Origin: Nocardia aurantia
Lineage (GTDB): Bacteria > Actinomycetota > Actinomycetes > Mycobacteriales > Mycobacteriaceae
NCBI RefSeq assembly: GCF_009604425.1
Contig: NZ_WEGI01000004.1
Coordinates: 478,052 to 542,051 of the forward strand
Direction of reading: 5' to 3'
Length of the DNA: 64,000 nt
A program made the position numbers and the translations under genes. Of this stretch, positions 51,137-61,333 are shown in pieces. How positions within the stretch are numbered: position 1 is the first letter of the stretch; each line of letters opens with the position of its first letter. Under the pieces are notes generated by a model. It saw only the letters and a list, made by a program, of their open reading frames with translations. It made no database searches and had not been told where the DNA came from.

Positions 51137-52300
51137 TCAGTCGGGGAAGTGTTCGAGGCGTTCGGGTTGGTGGCAGGCTCGGTGGGTGATGAGGCCGGCG
51201 GCGCCGATGGCGGCGGCGTCCGGGTCGATGGGGGAGGGGGTGACGGTGATGTGGCGGTGGCGGGACGAGAGGACTCGGGTGTGTAGTTCCGTGCGGATCG
51301 CGGGTTCGAGGTGTTCGGCGAGGCGGGCGTAGCTGCCGCCGAGGATGATCGTGGCGACGTCGACGAGGTTGAGCAGTGACGACAGGGCGATGCCCAGGGC
51401 GGCGCCCGCGTCGGATACCGCGGTGCGGGCTCGGGGGGCGTTGTCGGCCAGGGCTGTGATCAGGGTGTCCACCGTGGGGTGGCCGGCCGTGGCGAGGATG
51501 GTGGACAGGCCGGCGTATTGCTCTACGCAGCCGCGGCCGCCGCAGTTGCACGGGCGGCCGTCGCGGTCGATGACTACGTGGCCGAGTTCGCCGGCGAAAC
51601 CGGTTGCGCCGCGGAACAACTCGTGGCCGAGGACCAGGCCGGAGCCGACGCCGACATCGCCGGAGATGTAGGCGAAGTCGGGGGTGGCGGCCGGGCCGGG
51701 CCAGAGGTGGGCGAAGGCGGCGAGGTTCGCTTCGTTGTCGAGCAGGGTCTCGGCGGTCTGTAGCAGGGTGGACAGGTGGTCCGCGACTCGGATTCCGGTG
51801 AGGCCGGGGACGTTCGGGGCGCGGGTTACCGTCGCGTCGTGCACGGTGCCGGGGACGGCCAGGCCGATGCCGAGCAGTCTCGCGTTGTCCGGCAATACCG
51901 TTCGGATCAGATCGGCGGTGTCGGTGACGATGTTCTCGGCGTCGCGAGTGCGGTTGTCGATCTCGGTGCGGCGGTGGGCCACTGTGCTGCCGTCGAGGGT
52001 TCGGACGGTGGCGGCCAGGTGGGTGACGTTGATCTCCGCGCCGACCGCCACCGGGGCCTCGGGATGGAATCGGAGGGGGCGGGAGGGGCGGCCGGGGCCG
52101 GTGGACTGCGGTTCGGTTTCCAGGAGGATCCGTTGGCGCAGTAGGGGTTCCGTGAGGGTCGCCACCGTCGCCTTGGTCAGGCCGGTGCGGGCGGCGAGGT
52201 CGGCTCGGGAGCCGGGGGCGGCGACCAGCGCCAGGAGCAGGGATCGTAGGTTGGCTCGGCGCATCTGCCGGAGGTGAACCGGCGTGGGGGAGCTGGTCAT
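51137..52300 (-). CDS. ROK-family transcriptional repressor
   Basis: A 387-residue protein: N-terminal winged helix ([38 protein letters not shown]) and a C-terminal ROK fold with [36 protein letters not shown] and the zinc motif [14 protein letters not shown]. The ATG overlaps the xylB stop by 4 nt, so it is the third gene of xylA-xylB-rok. By family analogy (XylR/NagC type) it represses the operon and is released by xylose or a derivative. Confidence 0.9.
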   Translation of the reverse strand: MTSSPTPVHLRQMRRANLRSLLLALVAAPGSRADLAARTGLTKATVATLTEPLLRQRILLETEPQSTGPGRPSRPLRFHPEAPVAVGAEINVTHLAATVRTLDGSTVAHRRTEIDNRTRDAENIVTDTADLIRTVLPDNARLLGIGLAVPGTVHDATVTRAPNVPGLTGIRVADHLSTLLQTAETLLDNEANLAAFAHLWPGPAATPDFAYISGDVGVGSGLVLGHELFRGATGFAGELGHVVIDRDGRPCNCGGRGCVEQYAGLSTILATAGHPTVDTLITALADNAPRARTAVSDAGAALGIALSSLLNLVDVATIILGGSYARLAEHLEPAIRTELHTRVLSSRHRHITVTPSPIDPDAAAIGAAGLITHRACHQPERLEHFPD

Positions 52301-53688
52301 CGTGGTAGGTGGTGTTGTGCCGCTTCGGCGTAACGATGCCGGATGGCGGGGATCTCCGCCGCCTCCGCGAGCCGATCGGGGGTCGCGGCCGGCCATGCCG
52401 GGGGGTGGTCGCCGCCGGTGAGGGTCCAGGCGGCCTGGCGGGCGGCGCCGTCGGCGACATATTCGCCCGGGGCCGGAATCCGTACCGGGACACCGAAGAT
52501 CGTCGGTGCGGCGGCTGTCACGGCGGGCATGGCGGCGGCGCCGCCGATCAGTCGTACGCCGGTGACCGGGACACCTTGGGCGGCAAGGGCTTCCAGACCG
52601 GCGGCCAGGCCGCACAGCATGCCCTCGACGGCGGCGCGGGCGACGTTCGCGGGGGTGGCGTTGGTGAGGGTGAGGCCGTGCAGGGCTCCGGTCGCGTCCG
52701 GAAGGTTCGGTGTGCGTTCGCCTTCCAGGTAGGGGACGAGAGTCACGCCCTCGGCGCCGGGTGGGGCCGTGAGTGCCAGGTCGCTGAAACGGCCGAGGTC
52801 CACGCCGAGCAGGGTGGCAGTGGTGGTGAGGACGCGGGCGGCGTTCAGGGTGCAGGCCAGCGGCAGGTATTCGTCTGTGGCGTCGGCGAATCCGGCTACC
52901 GTGCCGGTCGGGTCGGCGGGGCGGTGGGCGGTGGTGGCCGCCACGACGCCCGACGTGCCCAGGGACACCACGACATCCGGGCCGGCGGCCAGGCCCAGGT
53001 GCGCGGCGGCGTTGTCGCCGGCGCCGGCCGCAAGTCGCAGGCCGGACGGTGCGGTCACGGAGTCCGAGGGGCCGAGGACCTCGGGTAATAGCAGATCGCT
53101 TCGGCCGCAGGCCAGTTCGATCAGGTCGGGGCAGTACCGGCCGGTTGCCGAGTCGAAATAGCCGGTGCCCGAGGCGTCGGATCGATCGGTGGTCAGCCCG
53201 GCCGGGTCGCCGGCGCCGCGCAGGCGCCAGGTCAGCCAGTCGTGCGGCAGGCAGATCGCGGCGGTGCGGGCGGCGTGCGCCGGTTCGTGTTCGGCCAGCC
53301 AGCGGAGTTTGGTGATCGTGAACGATGCCACGGGGACCACGCCGAGGCGGCGGGCCCAGGTGTCCGCGCCGAGCGCGGCGACCAGGTCGGCGGCGGCAGC
53401 GGCGGAGCGAGTGTCGTTCCACAGCAGCGCTTCTCGCACCACCTGGCCGGACTCGTCGAGGCACACCATGCCGTGCTGCTGGCCGGCGACGCTCACGGCG
53501 GCGACGTCGTGCCAGCCGCCGGCGTCGGCGATTGCCCGTTGCAGGGCGTCCCACCAGGCTCGCGGGTGCACCTCGGTGCCCGGCGGGTGGTCGGCGCGGC
53601 CCGCGCGCACCAGCGCGCCGGTCTCCGCGTCCCGGACGACGACCTTGCACGACTGGGTCGACGAATCGACTCCCGCGACCAGGGGCAC
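52297..53688 (-). CDS. xylB: xylulokinase
   Basis: A 463-residue FGGY-family sugar kinase. N-terminal [22 protein letters not shown] (phosphate-1 loop), [25 protein letters not shown], central [28 protein letters not shown], and C-terminal [13 protein letters not shown] for adenosine binding. GTG start 5 nt after the xylA stop. It phosphorylates D-xylulose made by XylA, feeding the pentose phosphate pathway. Confidence 0.94.
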   Translation of the reverse strand: MPLVAGVDSSTQSCKVVVRDAETGALVRAGRADHPPGTEVHPRAWWDALQRAIADAGGWHDVAAVSVAGQQHGMVCLDESGQVVREALLWNDTRSAAAAADLVAALGADTWARRLGVVPVASFTITKLRWLAEHEPAHAARTAAICLPHDWLTWRLRGAGDPAGLTTDRSDASGTGYFDSATGRYCPDLIELACGRSDLLLPEVLGPSDSVTAPSGLRLAAGAGDNAAAHLGLAAGPDVVVSLGTSGVVAATTAHRPADPTGTVAGFADATDEYLPLACTLNAARVLTTTATLLGVDLGRFSDLALTAPPGAEGVTLVPYLEGERTPNLPDATGALHGLTLTNATPANVARAAVEGMLCGLAAGLEALAAQGVPVTGVRLIGGAAAMPAVTAAAPTIFGVPVRIPAPGEYVADGAARQAAWTLTGGDHPPAWPAATPDRLAEAAEIPAIRHRYAEAAQHHLPR

Positions 53689-53693
53689 GGCGG

Positions 53694-54896
53694 TTACCGT
53701 GCGCCGAGCAGGTGCTCGAGCGCGAGTTGGTTCAGCCGGACGAATCCGTAGCCGCGGGCGCCCGCGGCGTCGGCGTCGAAGTTCGTCAGGGCCGGATCGG
53801 CGAGGATGCTCTCGTGGCCTTCGCCGGGGTCGAGGGTCGGGCGGGCCAGGTCGGGTACGCCGGCGTCCGAGAGCACCTGTCGCACTTCGGGATCGGCGCG
53901 GAAGGCGGCGGCGCGCTGTTTCAGCAGCAGATAGGTGCGCATGTTCGCGGCGGCCGACTGCCAGACGCCCGCGATGTCCTCGGTGCGTGAGGGTTTGTAG
54001 TCGAAGTGGCGTGGGCCGTCGTAGGCGGGAGCGCCACCGGGGCCGCCGTTCTCCAGCAGGTCGACCAGGGCGAAGGCGTTCATCAGGTCGCCGTGGCCGA
54101 AGACCAGGTCCTGGTCGAATTTGATGCCGCGCTGCCCGTTGAGGTCGATGTGGAAGAGTTTGCCCTGCCACAGGGCCTGCGCGATGCTGTGCGCGAAGTT
54201 CAGTCCGGCCATCTGTTCGTGGCCGACCTCGGGGTTGACCCCCACCAACTCCGGATGTTCCAGGGCCGAGATGAACGCCAGCGCGTGACCCACGGTCGGC
54301 AGCAGGATGTCGCCGCGCGGTTCGTTCGGTTTCGGCTCGATCGCGAATCGGAGGTCGTAGCCGCGGTCGATCACGAACTCGGTCAACAGGTTCAGTGCTT
54401 CCCGGTACCGATCCAGCGCGGCCCGGACGTCTTTCGCGGTGTCGTACTCGGAACCCTCGCGGCCGCCCCACAACACATAGGTGCGGGCCCCCATTTCCGC
54501 GGCGAGTTCGACGTTGCGCAGTACTTTTCGCAGCGCGAACCGTCGCACCGCGCGGTCGTTGGCGGTGAAGCCGCCGTCCTTGAACACCGGATGGGTGAAC
54601 AGGTTGGTGGTCACCATCGGCACCTGGAGACCGGTCTCGGCCAGCGCTTTCCGCAGTCTTTCGATGCGGCGGCCGCGTTCGGCGTCGGTGGCGCCGAGCG
54701 GGAACACGTCGTCGTCGTGGAAGGTGATGCCGTAGGCGCCGAGTTCGGCGAGCCGGTGCACCGACTCGACCGGATCCAGTTCGGGCCGGGTCGGGTCGCC
54801 GAACGGATCGCGGGCCTGCCACCCGACCGTCCACAACCCGAACGAGAACTTGTCCGCACGCGTGGGCTCGACCATGTCCACCACCAATTTGTTCAT
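53694..54896 (-). CDS. xylA: xylose isomerase
   Basis: A 400-residue class I xylose isomerase of the actinomycete type. [28 protein letters not shown] (catalytic His), [33 protein letters not shown] (metal Glu and Lys), [16 protein letters not shown] and [17 protein letters not shown] (metal Asp residues) are all present. It interconverts D-xylose and D-xylulose. First gene of xylA-xylB-rok. The ATG lies 9 nt after a TAATTA box, so the mRNA may be leaderless. No xylose transporter is in the window. Confidence 0.96.
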   Translation of the reverse strand: MNKLVVDMVEPTRADKFSFGLWTVGWQARDPFGDPTRPELDPVESVHRLAELGAYGITFHDDDVFPLGATDAERGRRIERLRKALAETGLQVPMVTTNLFTHPVFKDGGFTANDRAVRRFALRKVLRNVELAAEMGARTYVLWGGREGSEYDTAKDVRAALDRYREALNLLTEFVIDRGYDLRFAIEPKPNEPRGDILLPTVGHALAFISALEHPELVGVNPEVGHEQMAGLNFAHSIAQALWQGKLFHIDLNGQRGIKFDQDLVFGHGDLMNAFALVDLLENGGPGGAPAYDGPRHFDYKPSRTEDIAGVWQSAAANMRTYLLLKQRAAAFRADPEVRQVLSDAGVPDLARPTLDPGEGHESILADPALTNFDADAAGARGYGFVRLNQLALEHLLGAR

Positions 54897-54904
54897 TCAC
54901 TGTA

Positions 54905-54912
54905 CTAATTAG
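54905..54912. promoter_or_regulatory. xylA promoter box / short palindrome
   Basis: CTAATTAG is an 8-bp palindrome just before the xylA ATG (minus strand). TAATTA may be the -10 box of a leaderless transcript, and the palindrome could be half of the ROK operator. Both are inferences. Confidence 0.35.
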
Positions 54913-54997
54913 GGCCGATGCTACAGCGGTGTGGCGTGGAGCACAACGATCGATTCCGCGACGTTGGTTCGCGGCCCGCGGGCCGGGGTCCGGTTGC

Positions 54998-57376
54998 TCA
55001 GTGCGGCAACGGGTTCCGTTCCAGATCCGCGATGATCTCGGTGATACCCGGACCCGCGTCGCGGGCGAGGCGGAGCAGGCCGTGGCGGCGATACGCGGCC
55101 AGGGCGGGTGCGGCGGCGGTCCGGGCCGCCGGGTCGTCGCCGAGTGCCCGCAGGCAGCACGCGTGCAGCAGCCGGGCGGCCGCGAGGTCGCGGGGGCGGG
55201 GGTGCGCGTCGATGTCGCGCACCAGCTTCCGGGCGTGCTCGCAGGCGACCGCGGCGGCGGACAGGGACCGGTCGGCGAGCAGGAGACGGATCGTGGAGTC
55301 CCGATCGGTTTCCGCGATGGCCGAGCGAACCCGGACGGGCTGTGCCGGGTCCGGCGGCCGGTGCAGCAGCGCCGCCCGGACGTGGTCGGCGATCGGCAGG
55401 CCCAGCCGGACGCGTTCGTTGGTGATGCGAGCGGCCAGGCGCGGCAACGATCCGTCGCGAGCGCTCCGGTCCCCGGCGTCCAGCAGGTGGATCGCCCGAT
55501 CGCGGTCGCCGCGCAGGGCCGCGAGGCGGGCGGCGGTGCCGTAGGCGGCGACCATCACGTCCACACTGACGGGTTTGCGCGGACCGGCGGTGGCGGCGGT
55601 GAGCAGTTCGTCGGCCTCGGCGAGACGGCCCTGCGCGTAGCGGAGGTCGCCGAGCAGCGCGCCCGCCAGGGCCGCGGCGTGCGCGGCCGCCTCCGAATCG
55701 GTCGCGGGGGTGGCCGTGGCGTTCGTCAGATGCGTTGCGGCGGCGTCGATGTCGAGTTGCTCGAAGGCCGCCATGCCCGCGATGCAGTTGCTGTGCACGA
55801 GTGCGAAGGAGGGCAGATCGCGGCCGTATCGCACCGCGGTCGTGTGCCATTGCCGTACGCCGGGATAGTCGAAGCGGTTCAGCGCGGCGGCGGAGGACAC
55901 CCCGGCCACCGCCAGGGCCAGCAGGGGATTCGACAGGTGCTCGATGTGCCCGGGCAGCAGTTTCGGCGCCTCCCCGAGCTGGTCGGTGTGCAATTGCTCG
56001 GTGGCCGTGACCAATTCGGCCTCCACCCGGAACTCCGTCTCCTGGGTGGGGGTGAGGTCGCTGTCCTCGATCGCCGCGTAGGTCCGGCGGACCGCGGCCC
56101 GGACCTGCTCGGTGTGGTTCAGTCCGGTGTTGGCCCAGGCCACGCACAATTGCAGTCGCGGGCGCGACTCGGTCAGCGGCACCGGGAGTTTCGCCATCAG
56201 CCCCAGCATCGTGGCCATGCGCGAGCTGTTGACCAGGTTCACCGCATGGGATTCGACCAGGTCGACCGCGCGTTCCGGCTCGGCCGCGGCGAGCGCGTGA
56301 TCCACCGCCTCGGTGAGCAGATCGTGCCGGGCCAGCCAGTCGGAGGCACACAGGTGCAGATCGCGGACCCGGTCCGGATCCCAATAGCTCAGCCGGCGTT
56401 GCAGATGATCGGCGAACAGGCGGTGGTAGCGGAACCAGCCGCCGTCGCCGTCGAGCCTGTGCAGGAACAGATTCCGGTCCGCGATCTGCTCCAGCACCGC
56501 CGCGCTGTCGGCCCGGCCCGACAGCGCCGCGGCGAGCCCGGCACAGATCCGGGTCGTGAGCGAGGTGGCCATGAGGAAGTCCAGCAGCGGCGGATCCAGC
56601 GATTCGAGGACGTTCTCGGTGAGATATTCGCCGATGACGTGCTGACGGCCGCTCAGATTGTCGATGAACGGCGCCGGATCCTCGCGACCGGCCAGCGACA
56701 GCTGGGCCAGCCGCAGACCCGCGGGCCAGCCCTCGGTGGAGGCCCATACCCGGGTGACGTCCTCGGCGCCGAGCGGCAACTCGCTGGCTCCGACCAGAAA
56801 GGCGCGGGCTTCCCCGGCATCGAAACGTAATGCGGCGGTGTCGATCTCGAACAACTGGCGCTCGGCCGACAGCCTGCTCAGCGGCAGTCCGGTGCGGCCG
56901 CGCGCGGTCACCACGAGCCGCAGGTGCCGGCAGCCGTGTTCCAGCAGGTGGTCGACCACCGCGCGGGTGTCGCGGCTCTCGACGCGATGCCAGTCGTCGA
57001 GGACGAGCGTGATCGGCCGCCCGGTGTCGTGGATCTCCTCGATCAACGCCGACAGGACGGATCGGGGATCGGAGGACCGTTCCTCGAGCAGCGCGCCCAG
57101 CTCGCGGCGGGCCAGCTCTGGGCGCACCCGGCGAACCGCCTCGATCAGGTGGGTGAGGAACCAGACCACGTTGTCGTCGTCCGGGCACACCGTCAGCCAC
57201 GCCACCGGCGTGCCGGTGGCCCGCAGCTCACGGGCCCACTGCGCGGCCAGCGTGGTCTTGCCGAATCCGGCCGGACCGTGGATGAGGACCAGCCGGCGCT
57301 CTCCGGTCGTGCGGAGGGCGTCGAGCAAGCGGGAGCGATCGATGACCGAAGGCGCGGACTCAACCATCGCTGCCAC
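54998..57376 (-). CDS. MalT-like STAND ATPase lacking a C-terminal HTH
   Basis: A 792-residue protein of the LAL/MalT type. Walker A is [17 protein letters not shown] (about residues 32-48) and Walker B is [11 protein letters not shown]. The STAND winged-helix region ([18 protein letters not shown]) and [15 protein letters not shown] follow, and then about 400 residues of TPR-like helices. MalT-type regulators normally end with a LuxR HTH of about 65 residues. This one stops at [25 protein letters not shown], exactly where the HTH would begin, and no HTH is found in the other frames downstream. It may be a truncated regulator or a signalling ATPase acting through proteins. Confidence 0.82.
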   Translation of the reverse strand: MAAMVESAPSVIDRSRLLDALRTTGERRLVLIHGPAGFGKTTLAAQWARELRATGTPVAWLTVCPDDDNVVWFLTHLIEAVRRVRPELARRELGALLEERSSDPRSVLSALIEEIHDTGRPITLVLDDWHRVESRDTRAVVDHLLEHGCRHLRLVVTARGRTGLPLSRLSAERQLFEIDTAALRFDAGEARAFLVGASELPLGAEDVTRVWASTEGWPAGLRLAQLSLAGREDPAPFIDNLSGRQHVIGEYLTENVLESLDPPLLDFLMATSLTTRICAGLAAALSGRADSAAVLEQIADRNLFLHRLDGDGGWFRYHRLFADHLQRRLSYWDPDRVRDLHLCASDWLARHDLLTEAVDHALAAAEPERAVDLVESHAVNLVNSSRMATMLGLMAKLPVPLTESRPRLQLCVAWANTGLNHTEQVRAAVRRTYAAIEDSDLTPTQETEFRVEAELVTATEQLHTDQLGEAPKLLPGHIEHLSNPLLALAVAGVSSAAALNRFDYPGVRQWHTTAVRYGRDLPSFALVHSNCIAGMAAFEQLDIDAAATHLTNATATPATDSEAAAHAAALAGALLGDLRYAQGRLAEADELLTAATAGPRKPVSVDVMVAAYGTAARLAALRGDRDRAIHLLDAGDRSARDGSLPRLAARITNERVRLGLPIADHVRAALLHRPPDPAQPVRVRSAIAETDRDSTIRLLLADRSLSAAAVACEHARKLVRDIDAHPRPRDLAAARLLHACCLRALGDDPAARTAAAPALAAYRRHGLLRLARDAGPGITEIIADLERNPLPH

Positions 57377-57571
57377 AATAGTCCTGATCAGGTGGGTTCG
57401 AGCACGAATGGGGCACCTCGAGCAGGACGATCACCTCACTACCGCGGTCGCCGACGAGCCCGCTCGGTCGTTCTGCGCGGGTGGACAACATTCGTGCGCC
57501 CGGTGACAACCGGGCGCGCGGTCGCGGCCGATAGCGTCCGGCTGGTCACCGAGCGATCTGGAGGAGTTCGT

Positions 57572-57613
57572 ATGCGCGGGATTGCTGTCGGCGACCATGG
57601 TGCCCGACGATGA
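57572..57613 (+). CDS. 13-residue leader peptide
   Basis: MRGIAVGDHGARR, preceded by GGAGGAG (57560-57566), the strongest ribosome site in the area. Its stop overlaps the ATG of the next gene as ATGA, while that gene has no ribosome site of its own. This suggests that the next gene is translated by coupling to the leader, possibly with regulation by translation of the leader itself. Confidence 0.55.
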   Translation: MRGIAVGDHGARR

Positions 57614-58131
57614 GACTGTCCGGAAGTCGTTGTCTCCGATTCGAATACACGCCGGTGTTTCCGGGTCCGGGGGCTGTCGCGCTGGATCCGCGTGATGTGG
57701 GCGAGCCACGCGTCCTCACCGATTGCCTGGTGTTGCGGGTGGTGGTCGAAGCCGGTGACAACCCGCTCACCGCCGCGGCCGCCGACGCGATCCGTGGCGT
57801 GTACGGCGACAGCGGCGCGGCCTGTGTCGTGCTCGCCGGATCTGCGCACCTCGCGGATCTCGGCGCGGCCGCGCGCACGCATATGCTGACGCGGGTGGCG
57901 GATACGCTCGACGTGCTGTCGTCGGCGGCGGAACGGCTGCGCCGCAACGGCATTCGGGTCCGAACGTTGCCGTTCGGGTGGCAACTGGCCTGGCGGGCCG
58001 AAATGTCTTCGGCGCCGGGCGATGTGCGCGGGACCGCACGCATGTCCGGATCCGGGGATCCCTGGCTGCCCGTCCCGGTGCGGCCGCTGCGCGCCGCCCT
58101 GTTCCGGCGGCGCTGTCTCGTGTTGCGGTGA
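57610..58131 (+). CDS. free-standing threonyl-tRNA synthetase editing-domain homologue
   Basis: A 173-residue protein resembling the archaeal ThrRS editing domain (DTD-like fold). Matching blocks are LVLRVVVEAGDN, AACVVLAGSAHLADLG (for vvLyPyAHLss) and IRVRTLPFGWQLAWRAEM (for the PFGW motif). The archaeal K-G-H-P-L-A-E end is not conserved. Domains of this fold hydrolyse mischarged seryl- or D-aminoacyl-tRNA. The gene is coupled to a 13-codon leader. A role in tRNA proofreading is inferred from the fold; the changed C-terminus leaves doubt about activity. Confidence 0.68.
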   Translation: MRLSGSRCLRFEYTPVFPGPGAVALDPRDVGEPRVLTDCLVLRVVVEAGDNPLTAAAADAIRGVYGDSGAACVVLAGSAHLADLGAAARTHMLTRVADTLDVLSSAAERLRRNGIRVRTLPFGWQLAWRAEMSSAPGDVRGTARMSGSGDPWLPVPVRPLRAALFRRRCLVLR

Positions 58132-58208
58132 CGGCTCGCCCGCGGTCGGTAGCGGCCTCGGGATTCGGTGACCCGGCTGTCCGGCCGACCGTCCGGTGCG
58201 CGGCCCGG

Positions 58209-58883
58209 TCAGCGACCGGTGCGGTCGGTGGGGATCCACCGGTCGGCGGTTTCGCCGGTGGCGAGGAAGATCGTGCGGCGGCCGACGTCCACGGCGTTGT
58301 CGGCGAAGCGTTCGTAGTACCGGCCCAGCAGGGTGATGTCGACCGCGGTGGTGATCCCGTAGGACCAGTCCGGGTCGAGGACGGTCGCCAGCAAACGTTC
58401 GTGCAGGCGGTCGACCGTGTCGTCCTGCTGGTCGAGGCTCGCCGCGATCTCGGGATCGCCGGAGGCCAGGGCGGCCGCGGCGCTGCCGGCGATCCCGACG
58501 GCCGCGGCGCCCAGCGCGGCGATGACCGGCCGCGCCGGTTCGGGGACCACGAATTCGGGATGGCGGCGGCGGGCCGCGGCGGCGATGTGGGTGGCGAGCG
58601 CGGCCATCCGCTTCAGATTCCCGGTGAGCTGGATCGCGGTGACGACCTGCCGCAACTCCCCGGCGACAGGGGCCTGCAGGGCGAGCAGACGCACCGCCTC
58701 GCGCTCGGCCTCCTGATGCATGATCTCGACTTCCCGGCCCAGATCGATCGCGGCCTCGGATTCGAGCAGATCGGCGGACAGCAGTGCGTCGGTGGCGGCC
58801 GCGACGACATCGCGATCACGCAGACACATCGCATGCAACAATTCGGCGAGCTCCTGCAGATTCTCGTGATATTGGGTCCGCAC
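58209..58883 (-). CDS. phoU: PhoU-family phosphate signalling regulator
   Basis: A 224-residue PhoU protein, GTG start at 58883 giving the family N-terminus RTQYHENLQELAELLHAMC. Two three-helix bundles are present, with E/DxxxD-type metal motifs near VEIMHQEAEREAVRLLALQ and ITLLGRYYERFADNAVDVGRRTIFL. PhoU couples the PstSCAB transporter to the phosphate two-component kinase. No pst or kinase gene lies next to it, so it is likely one of several paralogues. Confidence 0.9.
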   Translation of the reverse strand: MRTQYHENLQELAELLHAMCLRDRDVVAAATDALLSADLLESEAAIDLGREVEIMHQEAEREAVRLLALQAPVAGELRQVVTAIQLTGNLKRMAALATHIAAAARRRHPEFVVPEPARPVIAALGAAAVGIAGSAAAALASGDPEIAASLDQQDDTVDRLHERLLATVLDPDWSYGITTAVDITLLGRYYERFADNAVDVGRRTIFLATGETADRWIPTDRTGR

Positions 58884-59028
58884 ACCCCATTGAAACGCAT
58901 CCCGCCTGCTCGCGCCCGGTTCTGGGACGCAATGGCCCGCGCGAACCGCCGAGCGGTGAAGATCGTTGCTGGTCAACGGGTTCGCGTCGGCGACGCGGTC
59001 ACCGGAATGTTCCCACGACCGGGATCAC

Positions 59029-59415
59029 CTACGGTGAGGTCCGATCCGATTCGGGCGGTTGCGGTGCGGAATTCGGCATGGGCGACGGAATATTCGGCCG
59101 TTCGGCGGATCCGTCGTCCTCGCCGGTGCGAATCGGCCCTCCCGACAACGGATTCGGAACCGCCCGGCCGGTATCCGATTCGGGCGGTTGCGGTGCCGGG
59201 TTGGGCATCGGCTGCGGTGTTTCCGGCCGTTCGCCGGACTCCGCCGGTTCACCGCTGCGAATCGGGGCCGCCGACAACGGGTTCGGGACCGGTCGTCCGG
59301 CGTCCGGGTCCGGTTCCTGGCCTGGTTCGGGCACCGCGGATCGCGTGAACTCCGGCCGGATGGCGGTGACCGGATCCTCTCGCCGCGGGTCGCGCCCGGT
59401 GTTCTCTCGCGCCAT
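59029..59415 (-). CDS. Pro-rich disordered protein with a tandem repeat
   Basis: A 128-residue hydrophilic protein; ATG with GGAGG 7 nt upstream, so expression is likely. No signal peptide or helix. Residues 38-80 and 81-123 are two 43-residue repeats built around GRxVPNPLSxxPIRxGE and PMPNxAPQPPESD. It lies 11 bp after the Vms1-like gene on the same strand and is probably co-transcribed. Function unknown. Confidence 0.65.
   Translation of the reverse strand: MARENTGRDPRREDPVTAIRPEFTRSAVPEPGQEPDPDAGRPVPNPLSAAPIRSGEPAESGERPETPQPMPNPAPQPPESDTGRAVPNPLSGGPIRTGEDDGSAERPNIPSPMPNSAPQPPESDRTSP
59047..59304 (-). repeat. two tandem 129-nt coding repeats
   Basis: Copies at 59176-59304 and 59047-59175 encode the two 43-residue repeats of the disordered protein. 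The unit length is an exact multiple of three, so copy number could change without a frameshift. Confidence 0.65.
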
Positions 59416-59426
59416 CGGAGACCTCC

Positions 59427-60422
59427 TCATCCGTGTCGTAGCAGTGCTCCCACGCCGTCCGCCGGCGAGTGGTCGCCGACGCAGGTGATCACGTCCGCGC
59501 GGGCGGCCAGGGCCGCCAGCGGCAGTGCCTCGTCGGCGCGGCGCCGCCGGGTGTGCTCGCGTGCCGAATCGAGCGGCCGCACCTGGGTCGGATCGCTGCC
59601 GACGCACACCGTGCGGTCGCCGAGCGCGGCCGCGTCGACGAGCAGCGTGTCGACATTGGCCGCGCGGATGGCGGCGCTGATGCCGGAGACACCCTGCTCG
59701 GCCAGCCCGTCCGTCCGGCCGAGTTCGCGGTCGAACAGATCCGCCAGCGCGCGCCGGCGCTGATCCGCGTCCTCTTGCAGGGTGCGGTGGATCTCCTCGT
59801 CCAGGTCGGCGGCGCCGCGACCGGTCGCGCGCGAGGCGGCGCCGAGCTGCACGATGCGCCGGTTGCGCGGGGCGATCGCCTCGCAGACCGCGGCACGCGG
59901 GGTGACGTCTCCCGCCAGCAGGATCAGCGAGGCCCGGGCCCGGTCGGCCAGCCGCGTGACCTCGCGCGCCGTGGCCGCGACATTGTCGCCCCGCACCGTG
60001 CGCGCCAGCCGCTGCCCGTACGCGTCGGCCCCGCTCAGGTCGGCGCCGTCGTCGTCGACCACCGCGACCACGTACGGGACGACCGGTTCGCGCAGCGCGA
60101 GCAGCGGCAGCAGATAGGGCAGCGGCGACAGCCGGACCACCTGTTGCGGTGGCGGCGTACGCAGCGTCTCGGCGATCACCACCGACCGGCGATCGGTGAT
60201 GACCGCGCGACCGCAGCGACCCGGCGTGCCGGCCGACAAGGCGTCGTCCACGGCGTCGAGAATCGCGGGCGTAGCGCCCTTTTCGGACAATTCGGCACGG
60301 ACGGCGCGGCGGCGCAGTCGCTGCTGCGCGGCCGCGTCCTCGGTGTCGTGGGTGTTGTCGACATAGACCGACGCGAAGGGTCCCTCGTGGTCGGCCAGTT
60401 CTCGCAAGGTCGGATCCGGCAC
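59427..60422 (-). CDS. Rv2629-like / Vms1-type (baeRF) peptidyl-tRNA hydrolase family protein
   Basis: A 331-residue protein. N-terminal LRELADHEGPFASVYVDNTHDTEDA matches mycobacterial Rv2629. The middle VVPYVVAVVDDDGADLSGADAYG and the C-terminal AANVDTLLVDAAALGDRTVCVGSD belong to the eRF1-like baeRF group, bacterial relatives of Vms1/Ankzf1. Such proteins release peptides from stalled ribosomes or tRNA; Rv2629 itself is hypoxia-induced. In this window it lies within 2 kb of a tRNA-editing-domain gene. ATG/GTG start at 60422; divergent from the flavin-reductase-like gene. Confidence 0.8.
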   Translation of the reverse strand: MPDPTLRELADHEGPFASVYVDNTHDTEDAAAQQRLRRRAVRAELSEKGATPAILDAVDDALSAGTPGRCGRAVITDRRSVVIAETLRTPPPQQVVRLSPLPYLLPLLALREPVVPYVVAVVDDDGADLSGADAYGQRLARTVRGDNVAATAREVTRLADRARASLILLAGDVTPRAAVCEAIAPRNRRIVQLGAASRATGRGAADLDEEIHRTLQEDADQRRRALADLFDRELGRTDGLAEQGVSGISAAIRAANVDTLLVDAAALGDRTVCVGSDPTQVRPLDSAREHTRRRRADEALPLAALAARADVITCVGDHSPADGVGALLRHG

Positions 60423-60522
60423 GATTATCGGCTACCCCGGTATCGACGCCGCAATCACGGGCCGGACCGGGATCGGCTCGTCACGGTTCGGCTGACACCC
60501 GTCCTCCGGAGGGCTCGAAACC

Positions 60523-60550
60523 GGACGGGCTGAGTACTCTGGACGGGCTG
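60523..60550 (+). repeat. two GGACGGGCTG repeats in a promoter
   Basis: Exact 10-bp copies at 60523-60532 and 60541-60550 flank TACTCT, a plausible -10 box, about 35 bp before the flavin-reductase-like start. Possible regulator site; may be chance. Confidence 0.3.
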
Positions 60551-60582
60551 TGCCGCCGTCCCGGGTACCGGAGGGGTTTTTG

Positions 60583-61089
60583 ATGCCGAGCAGTGCTCTC
60601 GATACGAACAGCGCCTTCGATCGGGTGATCGAGGGGGCCGACGGGTCGATGTGGATCGTCACCACGGTCGCCGACGGACGTCGCGCCGGCTGCCTGGTCG
60701 GATTCGGGACCCAGGTCAGCATCGAGCCGCGGCGGTTCCTCGCCTGCCTGTCGAAGCAGAACCACACCTACCGGGTCGCGATGCCCGCCACCCATCTGGC
60801 GGTCCATCTCGTCGGCGCGGAGTCGATGGCGCTGGCACAGCTGTTCGGCGCCGAAACCGGTTCGGAGATGAACAAATTCGAGCACTGCGACTGGCTGGAG
60901 GGGCCGCACGGATTGCCGATCCTCACCACGGCCACCGGCTGGTTCATCGGAGAGATCCTGCGGCGCGACGACTTCGGCGACCACGTGGGTTTCCTGCTGC
61001 GGCCCACGGCCGCGCAGGCGCCGGAGGTCGAGGCGCCTGCCCTGCGCTACCGGGCCGTCTCGGAGCTCACGCCGGGCCATCAGGCCTGA
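60583..61089 (+). CDS. flavin-reductase-like FMN-binding protein
   Basis: A 168-residue protein of the flavin reductase-like domain family (FMN-binding split barrel). SMWIVTTVADGRRAGCLVGFGTQVSIEPRRFLACLSKQNHTYRVA gives the FMN-binding core, and GLPILTTATGWFIGEIL the C-terminal strand. ATG at 60583 with GGAGGGG 8 nt upstream. No partner monooxygenase gene is adjacent. It may supply reduced flavin or act as a flavoprotein of unknown target. Confidence 0.85.
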   Translation: MPSSALDTNSAFDRVIEGADGSMWIVTTVADGRRAGCLVGFGTQVSIEPRRFLACLSKQNHTYRVAMPATHLAVHLVGAESMALAQLFGAETGSEMNKFEHCDWLEGPHGLPILTTATGWFIGEILRRDDFGDHVGFLLRPTAAQAPEVEAPALRYRAVSELTPGHQA

Positions 61090-61206
61090 CGTCACGGGCC
61101 GTCGGTGTCGATGCGCCACACCTGTCCCGCGAAATAGGCTGCCGCGTACAACCTTCCGGCGCACCACCCGCTTCCCTCACCCCGCGAGCACCGCGGAATG
61201 GCGGGA

Positions 61207-61238
61207 ACCCGGCACCGCCGCCGAACTCGGTGCCGGGT
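61207..61238. terminator. 10-bp stem-loop
   Basis: ACCCGGCACC and its exact complement with a 12-nt loop, about 118 bp after the flavin-reductase-like gene. It may end that transcript. Confidence 0.45.
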
Positions 61239-61333
61239 GCGGCTGTTGCCGCGCGGGTCGGCCGCCGCACCGGGTACTGCGTAACGAGCTGGTGCACAAC
61301 GCGAAACCACGAACTCTCGAAAGGCGTTCCCCC

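Noticed and set aside
54921..54997. Possible LuxR HTH lost by frameshift after the MalT-like gene
   Set aside because: All frames downstream were read; none encodes a LuxR-type HTH, so a simple frameshift does not explain its absence.
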